Part shown: piece after piece, positions 10,419 through 18,005 of the stretch
Numbering within the stretch: the first letter of the stretch is position 1
How the letters are laid out: each line of letters begins with the position of its first letter
DNA from: Pseudomonas sp. MIACH
Lineage (GTDB): Bacteria > Pseudomonadota > Gammaproteobacteria > Pseudomonadales > Pseudomonadaceae
DNA: 64,000 nt
NCBI RefSeq assembly: GCF_001269925.1
Contig: NZ_LHVO01000045.1
Coordinates: 1 to 64,000 of the forward strand
Direction: 5' to 3'
Program-made: the position numbers and the translations under genes
The notes under the pieces: generated by a model
Database searches by the model: none
What the model saw: only the letters and a program-made list of their open reading frames with translations
Told to the model about the DNA's origin: nothing

Positions 10419-11339
10419 ATGAGCAACCCCCTGCTCAACATCGGCATGGACTCCAACCGCTCCCAGTTCATGGCGCGCCAGCGCATCGAAAGCCAGATCA
10501 ACCTGCCACGGCTGTTCGCGGCTATCGACGCCGACCCCAGCATCGTCGGCGCGGGGGTGGTGTATATCGACGCCGACTTCAACGTCATTACCCTGCGCGA
10601 ATTCAAGCCCATCTGCAGCATCAAGCCCAAGCGCATCATTTTGCGTGAAGCGCAGAAGTACATTGCGCCAACACAGTTTGCTCAACATGTCGTGAGCAAT
10701 CCTCGAGAATCGCGACTGATTGGCGAAGCCGTGAATACCGGAATCTCCTGCTTGGGGGCGGTCATCAGTTGGGCTGCGATCGCCAGTGGAACAATTCTGG
10801 TGCCTTTCAGCGCTGGCGCCAGTTCCGTCATCGTTGTAGTGGGGTATGCGGCTGCCGGCGCAAGTACGCTTCAGTGTTTCAACGGCATTGCCCGAACAGC
10901 GCTGGAAGTCGCCAAACCTGAGGTCAAGGATTCGCTCGACAGTGAAGGCTGGTACCAGAATGCGTCCATCGTGCTGGACGCCGTATCACTGGCAGGCGTG
11001 GGCGCTTCGGCCCTGACGACGGTCAAGCTGGTCAGGGCCGCCAAAGCATCGACGGGCAAGAGCCTGCGTGATGTGCTTCGCGGTTTGAATCGCCAGGAAA
11101 GAGCCAAGCTGACGAAAGAGCTGCTGAGCATCAACCATCCCAGCTTGACCGCGAAGATGATCAAATTGAGGCAGGCGTCGGGCGAACTCACCAAGCGTTT
11201 CACCCCTACGCAGCTCAAGCACAGCACTACTACCCAGATCAAAGACGTCCTGGGCGCAAGCGTTGGGTTTGGCGGGAGTGCCTACTCCGGAAACGTCAAC
11301 ACCATCGCGATTGGACTGTACGAGGAGGTAAGCGAATGA
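10419..11339 (+). CDS. Candidate T6SS (Hcp-linked) effector A, membrane-active type
   Basis: A 306-aa protein with no enzyme motif I recognise. Three parts are visible: a conserved N-terminal region (AAIDADPSIVGAGVVYIDA, LREFKPICSIKPK), a hydrophobic Gly/Ala/Ser-rich stretch of two or more likely membrane segments (about residues 105-155), and a basic C-terminal third containing GLNRQERAKLTKELLSINHP and the tail AIGLYEEVSE. It is a clear paralogue of the protein at 13001-13915, with identical blocks throughout. The start is ATG 10419 with RBS AAGGAAG. Its stop overlaps the start of a small membrane protein (ATGA). The gene lies 1 kb from an orphan hcp on the opposite strand. I infer a pore-forming or membrane-targeting antibacterial effector. 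A non-toxic role cannot be excluded. Confidence 0.6.
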   Translation: MSNPLLNIGMDSNRSQFMARQRIESQINLPRLFAAIDADPSIVGAGVVYIDADFNVITLREFKPICSIKPKRIILREAQKYIAPTQFAQHVVSNPRESRLIGEAVNTGISCLGAVISWAAIASGTILVPFSAGASSVIVVVGYAAAGASTLQCFNGIARTALEVAKPEVKDSLDSEGWYQNASIVLDAVSLAGVGASALTTVKLVRAAKASTGKSLRDVLRGLNRQERAKLTKELLSINHPSLTAKMIKLRQASGELTKRFTPTQLKHSTTTQIKDVLGASVGFGGSAYSGNVNTIAIGLYEEVSE

Positions 11340-11794
11340 GCGAATTGATGACGCTACGCGACTTTTTCAGACAATACTTTCTGACGTTTATGGGCGGCGT
11401 ATTTGCTGCGTGTTTTTCTTTAGCGTTGGCTGTGGCGCTGGCGTTCATCACCTATTTTCGTGATGCGCCGATGGCTCAAGTGGGGCTCAAGATCATGTCT
11501 GCCGGGGCGCTGCTCATTCTGTTGACGGTTCATAGCAACTTTATGATTTTGCGGGGCCGACCCTCCTGGGTGTGGGTAATGGTCGGTATCTATGTCGCCT
11601 GTCTACTGTTTGTAGTTCCGATGGTTCAATTCCAGCCTCACAAAGTCCTTTATGGGTTGGCGCTGTTATTCCCATTGCTCGGATTATTGACACTTAACAG
11701 CAAGGTTCAACGAGAGATGCGCACGAAACTCGTGGGAATCCGTCGCATTCGGCAGGCGGTCAAATCAACCGTCAGATCGAGTAGTCGCATGTGA
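11336..11794 (+). CDS. Small four-helix membrane protein, candidate immunity protein A1
   Basis: A 152-aa protein with four predicted membrane segments (about residues 13-38, 48-68, 76-98 and 102-118) and a basic cytoplasmic tail (VQREMRTKLVGIRRIRQAVK). It overlaps effector A by 4 nt and the next gene by 4 nt, so the three are translationally coupled. The sequence is related to the proteins at 11791-12240 and 13912-14418: all share the FPLLGL-LNS/LSS turn followed by a basic REMR/RELR helix. Inner-membrane location and tight coupling to a likely membrane toxin suggest immunity. That is inference from context. Confidence 0.6.
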   Translation: MSELMTLRDFFRQYFLTFMGGVFAACFSLALAVALAFITYFRDAPMAQVGLKIMSAGALLILLTVHSNFMILRGRPSWVWVMVGIYVACLLFVVPMVQFQPHKVLYGLALLFPLLGLLTLNSKVQREMRTKLVGIRRIRQAVKSTVRSSSRM

Positions 11795-12240
11795 AGGAGC
11801 CGCCTTCGATAAACGGTTTCCTCGCGCGCTATTTCCCGGTCTTCATGGGGACGATTTTCATGGCGATCTTCTCCGGCTCGGCGGCGGTATCCATGGCCGG
11901 TGTGACGTACCTGCGCGGGGTTGATCCAGCGCTCAAGTCCAGCTATTCGGGGGCTGCGATCCTGGTGCTGGTGGCGGTGCTGGTTTTTGGCAGCGTGATG
12001 ATCGCTCGCGGGTATCGCTGGGCCACCCGGCTCGTGGCGGGCTACCTGGTGTGTTGCCTGTTGTTCGTGTTGCCGATGATTCAATACGGTATCAACACCC
12101 TGGTCTATGGCTCGGCGGTGCTGTTTCCGTTGCTGGGCCTGCTGTTGCTCAACAGCAGGCGCCACCGCGAAATGCGCCAACGGCTGCTGGAAGTCCGCCG
12201 CCTGCGCCAAGCCGTCATCGCACAGCGAAGAGCCCGTTGA
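11791..12240 (+). CDS. Small four-helix membrane protein, candidate immunity protein A2
   Basis: A 149-aa paralogue of the preceding gene, with four membrane segments and the tail RRHREMRQRLLEVRRLRQAV. The start is GTG 11791, overlapping the upstream stop (GTGA), with GGAG inside the first codons. The N-terminus RYFPVFMGTIFMAIFSG resembles candidate immunity B (RYFPVFIGALFMSILGG) more than it resembles A1. The effector A locus therefore carries two membrane partners, one of them B-like. The role of A2 may be immunity to effector B-type proteins of siblings (inferred). Confidence 0.58.
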   Translation: MKEPPSINGFLARYFPVFMGTIFMAIFSGSAAVSMAGVTYLRGVDPALKSSYSGAAILVLVAVLVFGSVMIARGYRWATRLVAGYLVCCLLFVLPMIQYGINTLVYGSAVLFPLLGLLLLNSRRHREMRQRLLEVRRLRQAVIAQRRAR

Positions 12241-12288
12241 CTGAGTAGATTCGTCACCTGTGTCTTCGCACCTTGGGACAAACGTGAG

Positions 12289-12326
12289 TACGCCGGGGCT
12301 GGAGTGTGGTCCCGGCGCGTATTTTC
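12289..12326. terminator. possible bidirectional terminator between immunity A2 and hcp
   Basis: Stem CGCCGGG/CCCGGCG (12291-12297 and 12311-12317) with a 13-nt loop, flanked by TA/TA and ATTTT on the plus strand. It lies at the meeting point of two convergent units. The T run is short, so confidence is low. Confidence 0.4.
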
Positions 12327-12813
12327 AGGTTTTGATGTTCTGGCGAATGTTCCAGCCGTACTTGACGGCGCCGCCGTCCTTGCCACCATCGGCTTTCTGC
12401 GGCTGGTAACTGACTTCGACCGTGGCGAAGTTCAGGCCGATGACTTCAGTCAATGTGTCGTCTGTCGTTACCGCATCGGTCTGGTACGAGATGACCATGA
12501 CCTCCTTCATCGTGATCACCAGATACTCCACGGCACTGCTGCCGCCAGCCTTGCGCACCACCAGCCTGGCCTCGGGGTAATGCTTGCCAGTAGAGCAGGC
12601 CATCATCAGGTTGGGTGAAGATTTGTCCATGACCTTGGAGATGGACAGGTTTTCAATATTGACCTTGCCGGCACCGCCGCCGCTGCCGGTATGCATGGAG
12701 CCTGTCTGGGACATGCCCCAGCCCCATTTGCTGATCTCGATTTCATCGCGATGCACCTGATCCTTGGACTCACCCTTGATGTCCCCCAGCTTCAAAAACA
12801 TATCGGTTGCCAT
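12325..12813 (-). CDS. hcp: Type VI secretion tube protein Hcp (orphan)
   Basis: A 162-aa Hcp-family protein beginning MATDMFLKLGDIKGESKD and containing the family's IEISKWGWGMSQ, VMDKSSPNLMMAC and YLVITMKEVMVISYQ segments. Hcp hexamers form the inner tube of the T6SS and also carry small effectors. RBS GGGAG lies before the start. No sheath, baseplate, VgrG or ClpV gene is nearby, so this is an orphan hcp that must use apparatus encoded elsewhere. It converges with effector operon A and diverges from effector operon B, which supports an Hcp-delivered effector island. Confidence 0.92.
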   Translation of the reverse strand: MATDMFLKLGDIKGESKDQVHRDEIEISKWGWGMSQTGSMHTGSGGGAGKVNIENLSISKVMDKSSPNLMMACSTGKHYPEARLVVRKAGGSSAVEYLVITMKEVMVISYQTDAVTTDDTLTEVIGLNFATVEVSYQPQKADGGKDGGAVKYGWNIRQNIKT

Positions 12814-13000
12814 GGTCGCTCCCTGTTTGGTTGCTCGCCGGTAGTGGCGCGGGGCGTACTTTTTCCTATTCGGGATATGGCCTACAAGGTGCTACATCGT
12901 GATCAGGAAGTGTCTGTCTGGTTAAAGCGAAGCTTCTGACATTTTTTGGGGATAACCAGTCTTTAACCTCTGTGCTCTTGTGAAAAACCGGAGTAAAGGG

Positions 13001-13915
13001 ATGACTTCCAGCGTGTTGAAAGACGGGTTTCCCAGTGCGCACCTCACGACGCGGCAGTGGGTTGAAAGCAGTATTGATCTGCGAAAGGTGTTTGCGGCGA
13101 TTGATGCCGATCCCGCCATCGTTGGCGCGGGGGTCGTGTATCTCGATGCTCAGCTGCGGGCGGTTGTGTTGCGTGAGTTTCAGCCGATTTGCAGTGTGGC
13201 GCCGAAGAAGGTGATTTTGCGTGAGGCGCCAAGCTATGTCGGGCGGGTGGAGTTTGCACGGCGGCTGGCGAATGAACCGCGTGAGTCGCAGGTGGCGTTT
13301 GAGGCGGTGAATGCGGGGTTTGCGTGTACTTCGGCGGTGATTAGTTGGTTCGTAATAGTGGGGGGATTAGCGTTGAGTCCGTTTACTTTTGGGGGAAGTG
13401 GGGTTGCGGCTGCGATTAGTGTTGTTGGAGCGTCAGCCAGTACCTTCCAATGCGCCATCGGCTTGCGACGAACACGAAATGAATTTGTAAACCCCGCACT
13501 GAATGACAAATTAGACAGCAATGAATGGTACCAAGCCGTAATGGGGGGGCTGGACGCGGCCTCATTGTTGGGCGCCGGCAACACTGCAATGTCTACGATC
13601 CGATTCGTCAATACGCTTAAAAAGGCAACGGGGAAAAATACGCACCAAGTACTTAAAGGCTTGAATCGGCAGGAGCGCGCTAAGCTTACAAACGAGTTAC
13701 TCAGTATTAACCATCCGCAAATGACTCGAAAAATGATCAAATTAAAGCAAGTGGCTGGAGAGATGCCCAAGCGCCACACCTCTACAGAAGTAAGGCGTGG
13801 GACCATCTTGCAGATGCTGGACGCCCTTGGTGCATTATCGAGCGTTGCTGGCAGTGTACGGTCCGGGAACATCCGGATCATCGCGGTTGGGTTGTATGAG
13901 GACGTCCCAGGATGA
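13001..13915 (+). CDS. Candidate T6SS (Hcp-linked) effector B, paralogue of A
   Basis: A 304-aa paralogue of the protein at 10419-11339. It shares AAIDADPAIVGAGVVYLDA, LREFQPICSVAPKKVILREA, a hydrophobic Gly-rich middle (about residues 103-150, FVIVGGLALSPFTFGGSG), GLNRQERAKLTNELLSINHP and the tail AVGLYEDVPG. I chose ATG 13001, which has a strong GGAGTAAAGGG upstream; a GTG 21 nt earlier is in frame. The hydrophobic middle and C-terminal third have drifted most and use more A/T-ending codons than the flanking housekeeping genes. It is divergent from hcp (187-nt gap) and overlaps its membrane partner by 4 nt. Function inferred as for A. Confidence 0.6.
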   Translation: MTSSVLKDGFPSAHLTTRQWVESSIDLRKVFAAIDADPAIVGAGVVYLDAQLRAVVLREFQPICSVAPKKVILREAPSYVGRVEFARRLANEPRESQVAFEAVNAGFACTSAVISWFVIVGGLALSPFTFGGSGVAAAISVVGASASTFQCAIGLRRTRNEFVNPALNDKLDSNEWYQAVMGGLDAASLLGAGNTAMSTIRFVNTLKKATGKNTHQVLKGLNRQERAKLTNELLSINHPQMTRKMIKLKQVAGEMPKRHTSTEVRRGTILQMLDALGALSSVAGSVRSGNIRIIAVGLYEDVPG

Positions 13916-14418
13916 GTTTTTTTACAAAGCAGTATCTCATTCCAGTACGCCCTTTTCTTTTGCGTTACTTTCCCGTCTTTATAGGTGCGCTTTTTATGAG
14001 TATTTTGGGCGGGACCGCCGTTGTGGCGCTCCTTGAACACTACTATCCACGTACCGCTCCCTGGGCGTTATCGGCACCTGCTGCTGAAAGTGCCTGTGTA
14101 GTGTTGGCCCTCTTTATTACCCTCTGCAATGCCATGATCGCCTACGGGCGACCAAAATGGGTCTGGGGCATGTATGGCATTTTCATCGCCTGCCTATTGA
14201 TCGCTTTACCGGCTTTTCGATTTTCACCGCACCCATTTATTTACGCAGAAAGCATCGTGTGGCCGCTGCTCGGCCTAGTACTGCTTAGTAGCAAACGCCA
14301 TCGAGAACTGCGTGCCAAAACCGTAGAACTTCGCCATATGCGCGAGAAGGTAGGGGTGGCCATTGAAAAGCGGCGTAAACACGAGCGCGCAATCATAAGA
14401 ATAAAGAAATCGAGGTAA
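13912..14418 (+). CDS. Small four-helix membrane protein, candidate immunity protein B
   Basis: A 168-aa protein with four predicted membrane segments (about 15-40, 55-78, 84-105 and 113-128), then a long basic tail (SSKRHRELRAKTVELRHMRE and a Lys/Arg-rich end). It is related to A1 and A2. The start overlaps the effector B stop (ATGA). Codon use is noticeably more A/T-rich than the next gene, consistent with acquired DNA. Immunity is inferred from pairing and topology. Confidence 0.6.
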   Translation: MSFFTKQYLIPVRPFLLRYFPVFIGALFMSILGGTAVVALLEHYYPRTAPWALSAPAAESACVVLALFITLCNAMIAYGRPKWVWGMYGIFIACLLIALPAFRFSPHPFIYAESIVWPLLGLVLLSSKRHRELRAKTVELRHMREKVGVAIEKRRKHERAIIRIKKSR

Positions 14419-14619
14419 TTCCCCACCTTGCCGCCCACCCATTCGCTACTCCGTTACCCACTCCCGCCACAAATATGTGCAACCCTCGCACCATTACCGC
14501 AGCCACAGCGCCGTTTTGGTGCTGTATTGCACCGGGTCTTACGATAAAGCGCAATGACCGCCGCTCTGGCATAAGTCTTGCGCGCGTTGTGTTCATGCCC
14601 TGGCTCGCAGGAGGCCGCC

Positions 14620-17600
14620 GTGTCGATTCATGTCGCGTTGCACCACGTTACGCATTACCGCTATGACCGCGCTGTCGAACTTGGCCCGCAGATTGTGCGT
14701 TTGCGCCCGGCGGCCCATAGCCGCACGCGGATTTTGTCCTACGCACTCAAAGTGCTGCCCGAGCAGCATTTCATCAATTGGCAGCAAGACCCCCAGGGCA
14801 ATTATCTGGCGCGGTTGGTGTTCCCGGAAAAAACTGACGAGTTGCGCATCGAAGTCGACCTGGTCGCCGAGATGGCGGTGTTCAACCCGTTCGACTTTTT
14901 CCTTGAGCCCTACGCCGAAAAAATCCCCTTCAGCTACGCCGCCGATGAGCAGCGCGAGCTGGCGCCATACCTGGAAACCCTGCCGCTGACGCCGAAGTTT
15001 GCCGCCTACCTGGCCGGTATCGACCGTACGCCGCTGCCGGCCGTGGACTTCCTGGTGGGCCTCAACCAGCGCCTGGCCGCCGACATCGGCTACCTGATCC
15101 GCATGGAGCCGGGCGTGCAAACCCCGGAATTCACCCTGGAAAACGCTTCCGGCTCCTGCCGTGATTCGGCCTGGTTGCTGGTGCAATTGCTGCGCAACCT
15201 CGGGTTGGCGGCGCGGTTTGTGTCCGGTTATCTGATCCAACTGACCGCCGACGTCAAAGCCCTCGACGGTCCTTCCGGCACCGAAGTCGACTTCACCGAC
15301 CTGCATGCCTGGTGCGAAGTGTATTTGCCTGGCGCCGGCTGGATCGGCCTGGATGCCACTTCCGGGCTGTTCGCCGGTGAAGGGCACATCCCCTTGGCCT
15401 GTAGTCCTGATCCATCGTCCGCCGCGCCGATCAGTGGGCTGGTGGAACCGTGCGAGTGCGAATTTACCCACGAAATGTCGGTGGAGCGCATCTGGGAAGC
15501 GCCACGGGTCACCAAGCCCTACACCGAAGAGCAATGGCTGGCGATCCAGGCCCTGGGCCGGCAGATCGATGGCGACCTGCTCAAGGATGATGTGCGCCTG
15601 ACCATGGGCGGCGAGCCGACCTTCGTCTCCATCGACGACCCTGACGGCGCCGAGTGGAACACCGCAGCCCTCGGGCCGGATAAGCGTCGCTTGTCCGCCG
15701 AACTGTTCCAGCGCATGCGCAAACACTACGCGCCCAAGGGCCTGGTGCACTTCGGCCAGGGCAAGTGGTACCCCGGCGAGCAATTGCCGCGTTGGTCGCT
15801 TAACTGCTACTGGCGCCGTGACGGCGTGCCTATCTGGCACAACAGCGCGCTGATCGCCGATGAACAACAGGACTACGGCGCCGATGGCGTACTGGCCGGG
15901 CGCTTCCTGGCGAGTGTCGCCGAGCGCCTGAAGTTGCCGGCGCGCTTTGTATTTCCGGCCTTCGAAGACAACTTCTACTACCTGTGGCGCGAAGGCGCGT
16001 TGCCGCAAAACGTCACCGCCCAGGACCCGCGCCTGAGCGACGACCTGGAGCGCGAGCGTTTGCGCAAAGTGTTCAGCCAGGGCCTGGATAAAGTCATCGG
16101 CCAGGTGCTGCCGCTGGCACGCACCGCCGCCAATGACCGCTGGCAGAGCGGGCGCTGGTACCTGCGCGATAACCATTGCCGCCTGGTGCCGGGGGATTCG
16201 CCGCTGGGCTATCGCCTGCCGTTGGCCTCGCAGCCGTGGGTGACGGCGGCGGAGTATCCGTTTGTGCACCCGACCGACCCTAACCAGGATCAGCCGGAAC
16301 TGCCGACCAGCACGCAACTGCAAAGCCATGGCGACCCCGCGCCGAGCGACGAGCGAGTGCCCGAGGTCGACGAGTCCGCTGACTGGCTGACCCGCACCGC
16401 CCTGTGTGCCGAAGCGCGGGAAGGGCGCCTGTACCTGTTTATGCCGCCCCTGGAGCGCGTCGAGGATTACCTGGAGTTGGTGGCCGCCATCGAAGCGACC
16501 GCCGAGGAACTGCACTGCCCGGTGTTGCTGGAAGGCTACGAACCACCGTTCGATATGCGCCTGAGCAACTTCCGCGTCACGCCGGATCCGGGTGTGATCG
16601 AGGTCAATGTGCAGCCGTCCGCGACCTGGGACGAGTTGGTGGAACGCACCGAATTCCTCTACGAGGAGGCGCGGCAAACCCGGCTGACCACCGAGAAGTT
16701 CATGATCGACGGCCGCCACACCGGCACCGGCGGGGGTAACCACTTTGTGCTGGGGGGCGCGACGCCCAAGGATTCGCCATTCCTGCGCCGGCCCGACCTG
16801 CTGCGCAGCCTGATCAGCTATTGGCATAACCACCCGTCGCTGTCGTACCTGTTTTCCGGCCTGTTTATCGGCCCGACCTCCCAGGCCCCGCGGGTGGACG
16901 AAGCCCGCAACGACGCGCTGTATGAGCTGGAAATCGCCTTTGCCCAAATGCCGCAGCCGGGTGAAGAATGCCCGCCGTGGTTAGTGGATCGCCTGCTGCG
17001 CAACCTGTTGATCGACGTGACGGGCAACACCCATCGCGCCGAATTCTGTATCGACAAACTCTATTCGCCGGATGGCGCCACCGGCCGCTTGGGCCTGCTG
17101 GAGTTGCGTGCCTTTGAAATGCCGCCCCACGCACGCATGAGCCTGACCCAGCAATTGCTGCTGCGGGCCTTGGTCGCGCGCTTCTGGCGTGAACCCTATG
17201 CGCCGCCGAAACTGGCGCGCTGGGGCACCGAGTTGCATGACCGCTTCCTGTTGCCGCACTTTATCGAGCAGGATTTTGCAGACGTGATCGTCGAGTTGAA
17301 CGCCGCCGGTTACCCATTGCGGGCCGAATGGTTCGCCGCGCACCTGGAGTTCCGCTTCCCCAAGGTGGGCGATTACGCCGTCAGCGGGATCGAACTGGAA
17401 CTGCGCCAGGCCCTGGAGCCTTGGCATGTACTGGGCGAAGAGGGCGCGGTTGGCGGCACGGTGCGTTATGTGGATTCGTCCCTGGAGCGCTTGCAGGTGA
17501 AGTTGAGCGGGCTGCCGCCGCAACGCTACCTGCTGACCTGCAATGGCATCCCGGTGCCGCTGCAACCGACCGGGCGCATCGGTGAGTTCGTCGCCGGCGT

Positions 17601-17910
17601 GCGTTACCGCGCCTGGCAACCGGCCAACTGCCTGCAACCGACCATCCCGGTCCATGCGCCGCTGGTGTTCGACCTGCTGGACACCTGGATGCAGCGCTCG
17701 CTGGGCGGCTGTCAGTACCATGTTGCGCATCCGGGCGGGCGTAACTACGACAGCTTGCCGGTAAACGCCAATGAGGCTGAGAGTCGGCGCATGGCGCGGT
17801 TTTTCCGTCTCGGCCACACGCCTGGGAAGCTCACCGTGCCCAGTGTTGTGATCAATGATGAATTCCCGATGACCTTGGATCTGCGGCGTCACCCCAATAA
17901 GAATGACTAA
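14620..17910 (+). CDS. Transglutaminase-like / DUF2126 two-domain protein
   Basis: A 1096-aa protein. The N-terminal transglutaminase-like domain (about 1-290) has the catalytic Cys in GSCRDSAWLL, His in DLHAWCEVY and Asp in GLDATSG. The large C-terminal DUF2126 region (about 330-1096) belongs to the predicted peptide amidoligase/glutamine-synthetase-like group and contains LTMGGEPTFVSIDDP near residue 327. I chose GTG 14620 (VSIHVALHHVTHYRYD) with GGAGG just upstream, because the frame extends 14 codons further without family-like sequence. It is the first gene of a three-gene set with 18006-20492 and 20492-21382. Such sets are known from comparative genomics as likely peptide synthesis or modification systems; the actual product is unknown. 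Confidence 0.88.
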   Translation: MSIHVALHHVTHYRYDRAVELGPQIVRLRPAAHSRTRILSYALKVLPEQHFINWQQDPQGNYLARLVFPEKTDELRIEVDLVAEMAVFNPFDFFLEPYAEKIPFSYAADEQRELAPYLETLPLTPKFAAYLAGIDRTPLPAVDFLVGLNQRLAADIGYLIRMEPGVQTPEFTLENASGSCRDSAWLLVQLLRNLGLAARFVSGYLIQLTADVKALDGPSGTEVDFTDLHAWCEVYLPGAGWIGLDATSGLFAGEGHIPLACSPDPSSAAPISGLVEPCECEFTHEMSVERIWEAPRVTKPYTEEQWLAIQALGRQIDGDLLKDDVRLTMGGEPTFVSIDDPDGAEWNTAALGPDKRRLSAELFQRMRKHYAPKGLVHFGQGKWYPGEQLPRWSLNCYWRRDGVPIWHNSALIADEQQDYGADGVLAGRFLASVAERLKLPARFVFPAFEDNFYYLWREGALPQNVTAQDPRLSDDLERERLRKVFSQGLDKVIGQVLPLARTAANDRWQSGRWYLRDNHCRLVPGDSPLGYRLPLASQPWVTAAEYPFVHPTDPNQDQPELPTSTQLQSHGDPAPSDERVPEVDESADWLTRTALCAEAREGRLYLFMPPLERVEDYLELVAAIEATAEELHCPVLLEGYEPPFDMRLSNFRVTPDPGVIEVNVQPSATWDELVERTEFLYEEARQTRLTTEKFMIDGRHTGTGGGNHFVLGGATPKDSPFLRRPDLLRSLISYWHNHPSLSYLFSGLFIGPTSQAPRVDEARNDALYELEIAFAQMPQPGEECPPWLVDRLLRNLLIDVTGNTHRAEFCIDKLYSPDGATGRLGLLELRAFEMPPHARMSLTQQLLLRALVARFWREPYAPPKLARWGTELHDRFLLPHFIEQDFADVIVELNAAGYPLRAEWFAAHLEFRFPKVGDYAVSGIELELRQALEPWHVLGEEGAVGGTVRYVDSSLERLQVKLSGLPPQRYLLTCNGIPVPLQPTGRIGEFVAGVRYRAWQPANCLQPTIPVHAPLVFDLLDTWMQRSLGGCQYHVAHPGGRNYDSLPVNANEAESRRMARFFRLGHTPGKLTVPSVVINDEFPMTLDLRRHPNKND

Positions 17911-17911
17911 A

Positions 17912-17959
17912 TGCAATCCCATGTGGGAGGGAGAAAGCTCCCTTCCACATGGGATTGCA
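17912..17959. repeat. long perfect hairpin between DUF2126 and ATP-grasp genes
   Basis: Arms TGCAATCCCATGTGG (17912-17926) and CCACATGGGATTGCA (17945-17959) are perfectly complementary over 15 bp. The inner part GGAGGGAGAAAGCTCCC forms a REP-like tip. It starts right after the stop of the upstream gene. It could stabilise or terminate the upstream message, or be a diverged REP. Confidence 0.7.
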
Positions 17960-18005
17960 GTGAATTTGAATTAAACTGAGCCCCTTTGCCTCTGCCGAGC
18001 GTTCC

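Noticed and set aside
10419..14418. Complete type VI secretion cluster
   Set aside because: Only hcp is present; no tssB/C, tssJ-M, clpV or vgrG genes lie in the window.
14593..16947. 784-codon open frame on the minus strand opposite the DUF2126 gene
   Set aside because: A shadow frame produced by third-position GC bias; the plus-strand protein has clear domains.
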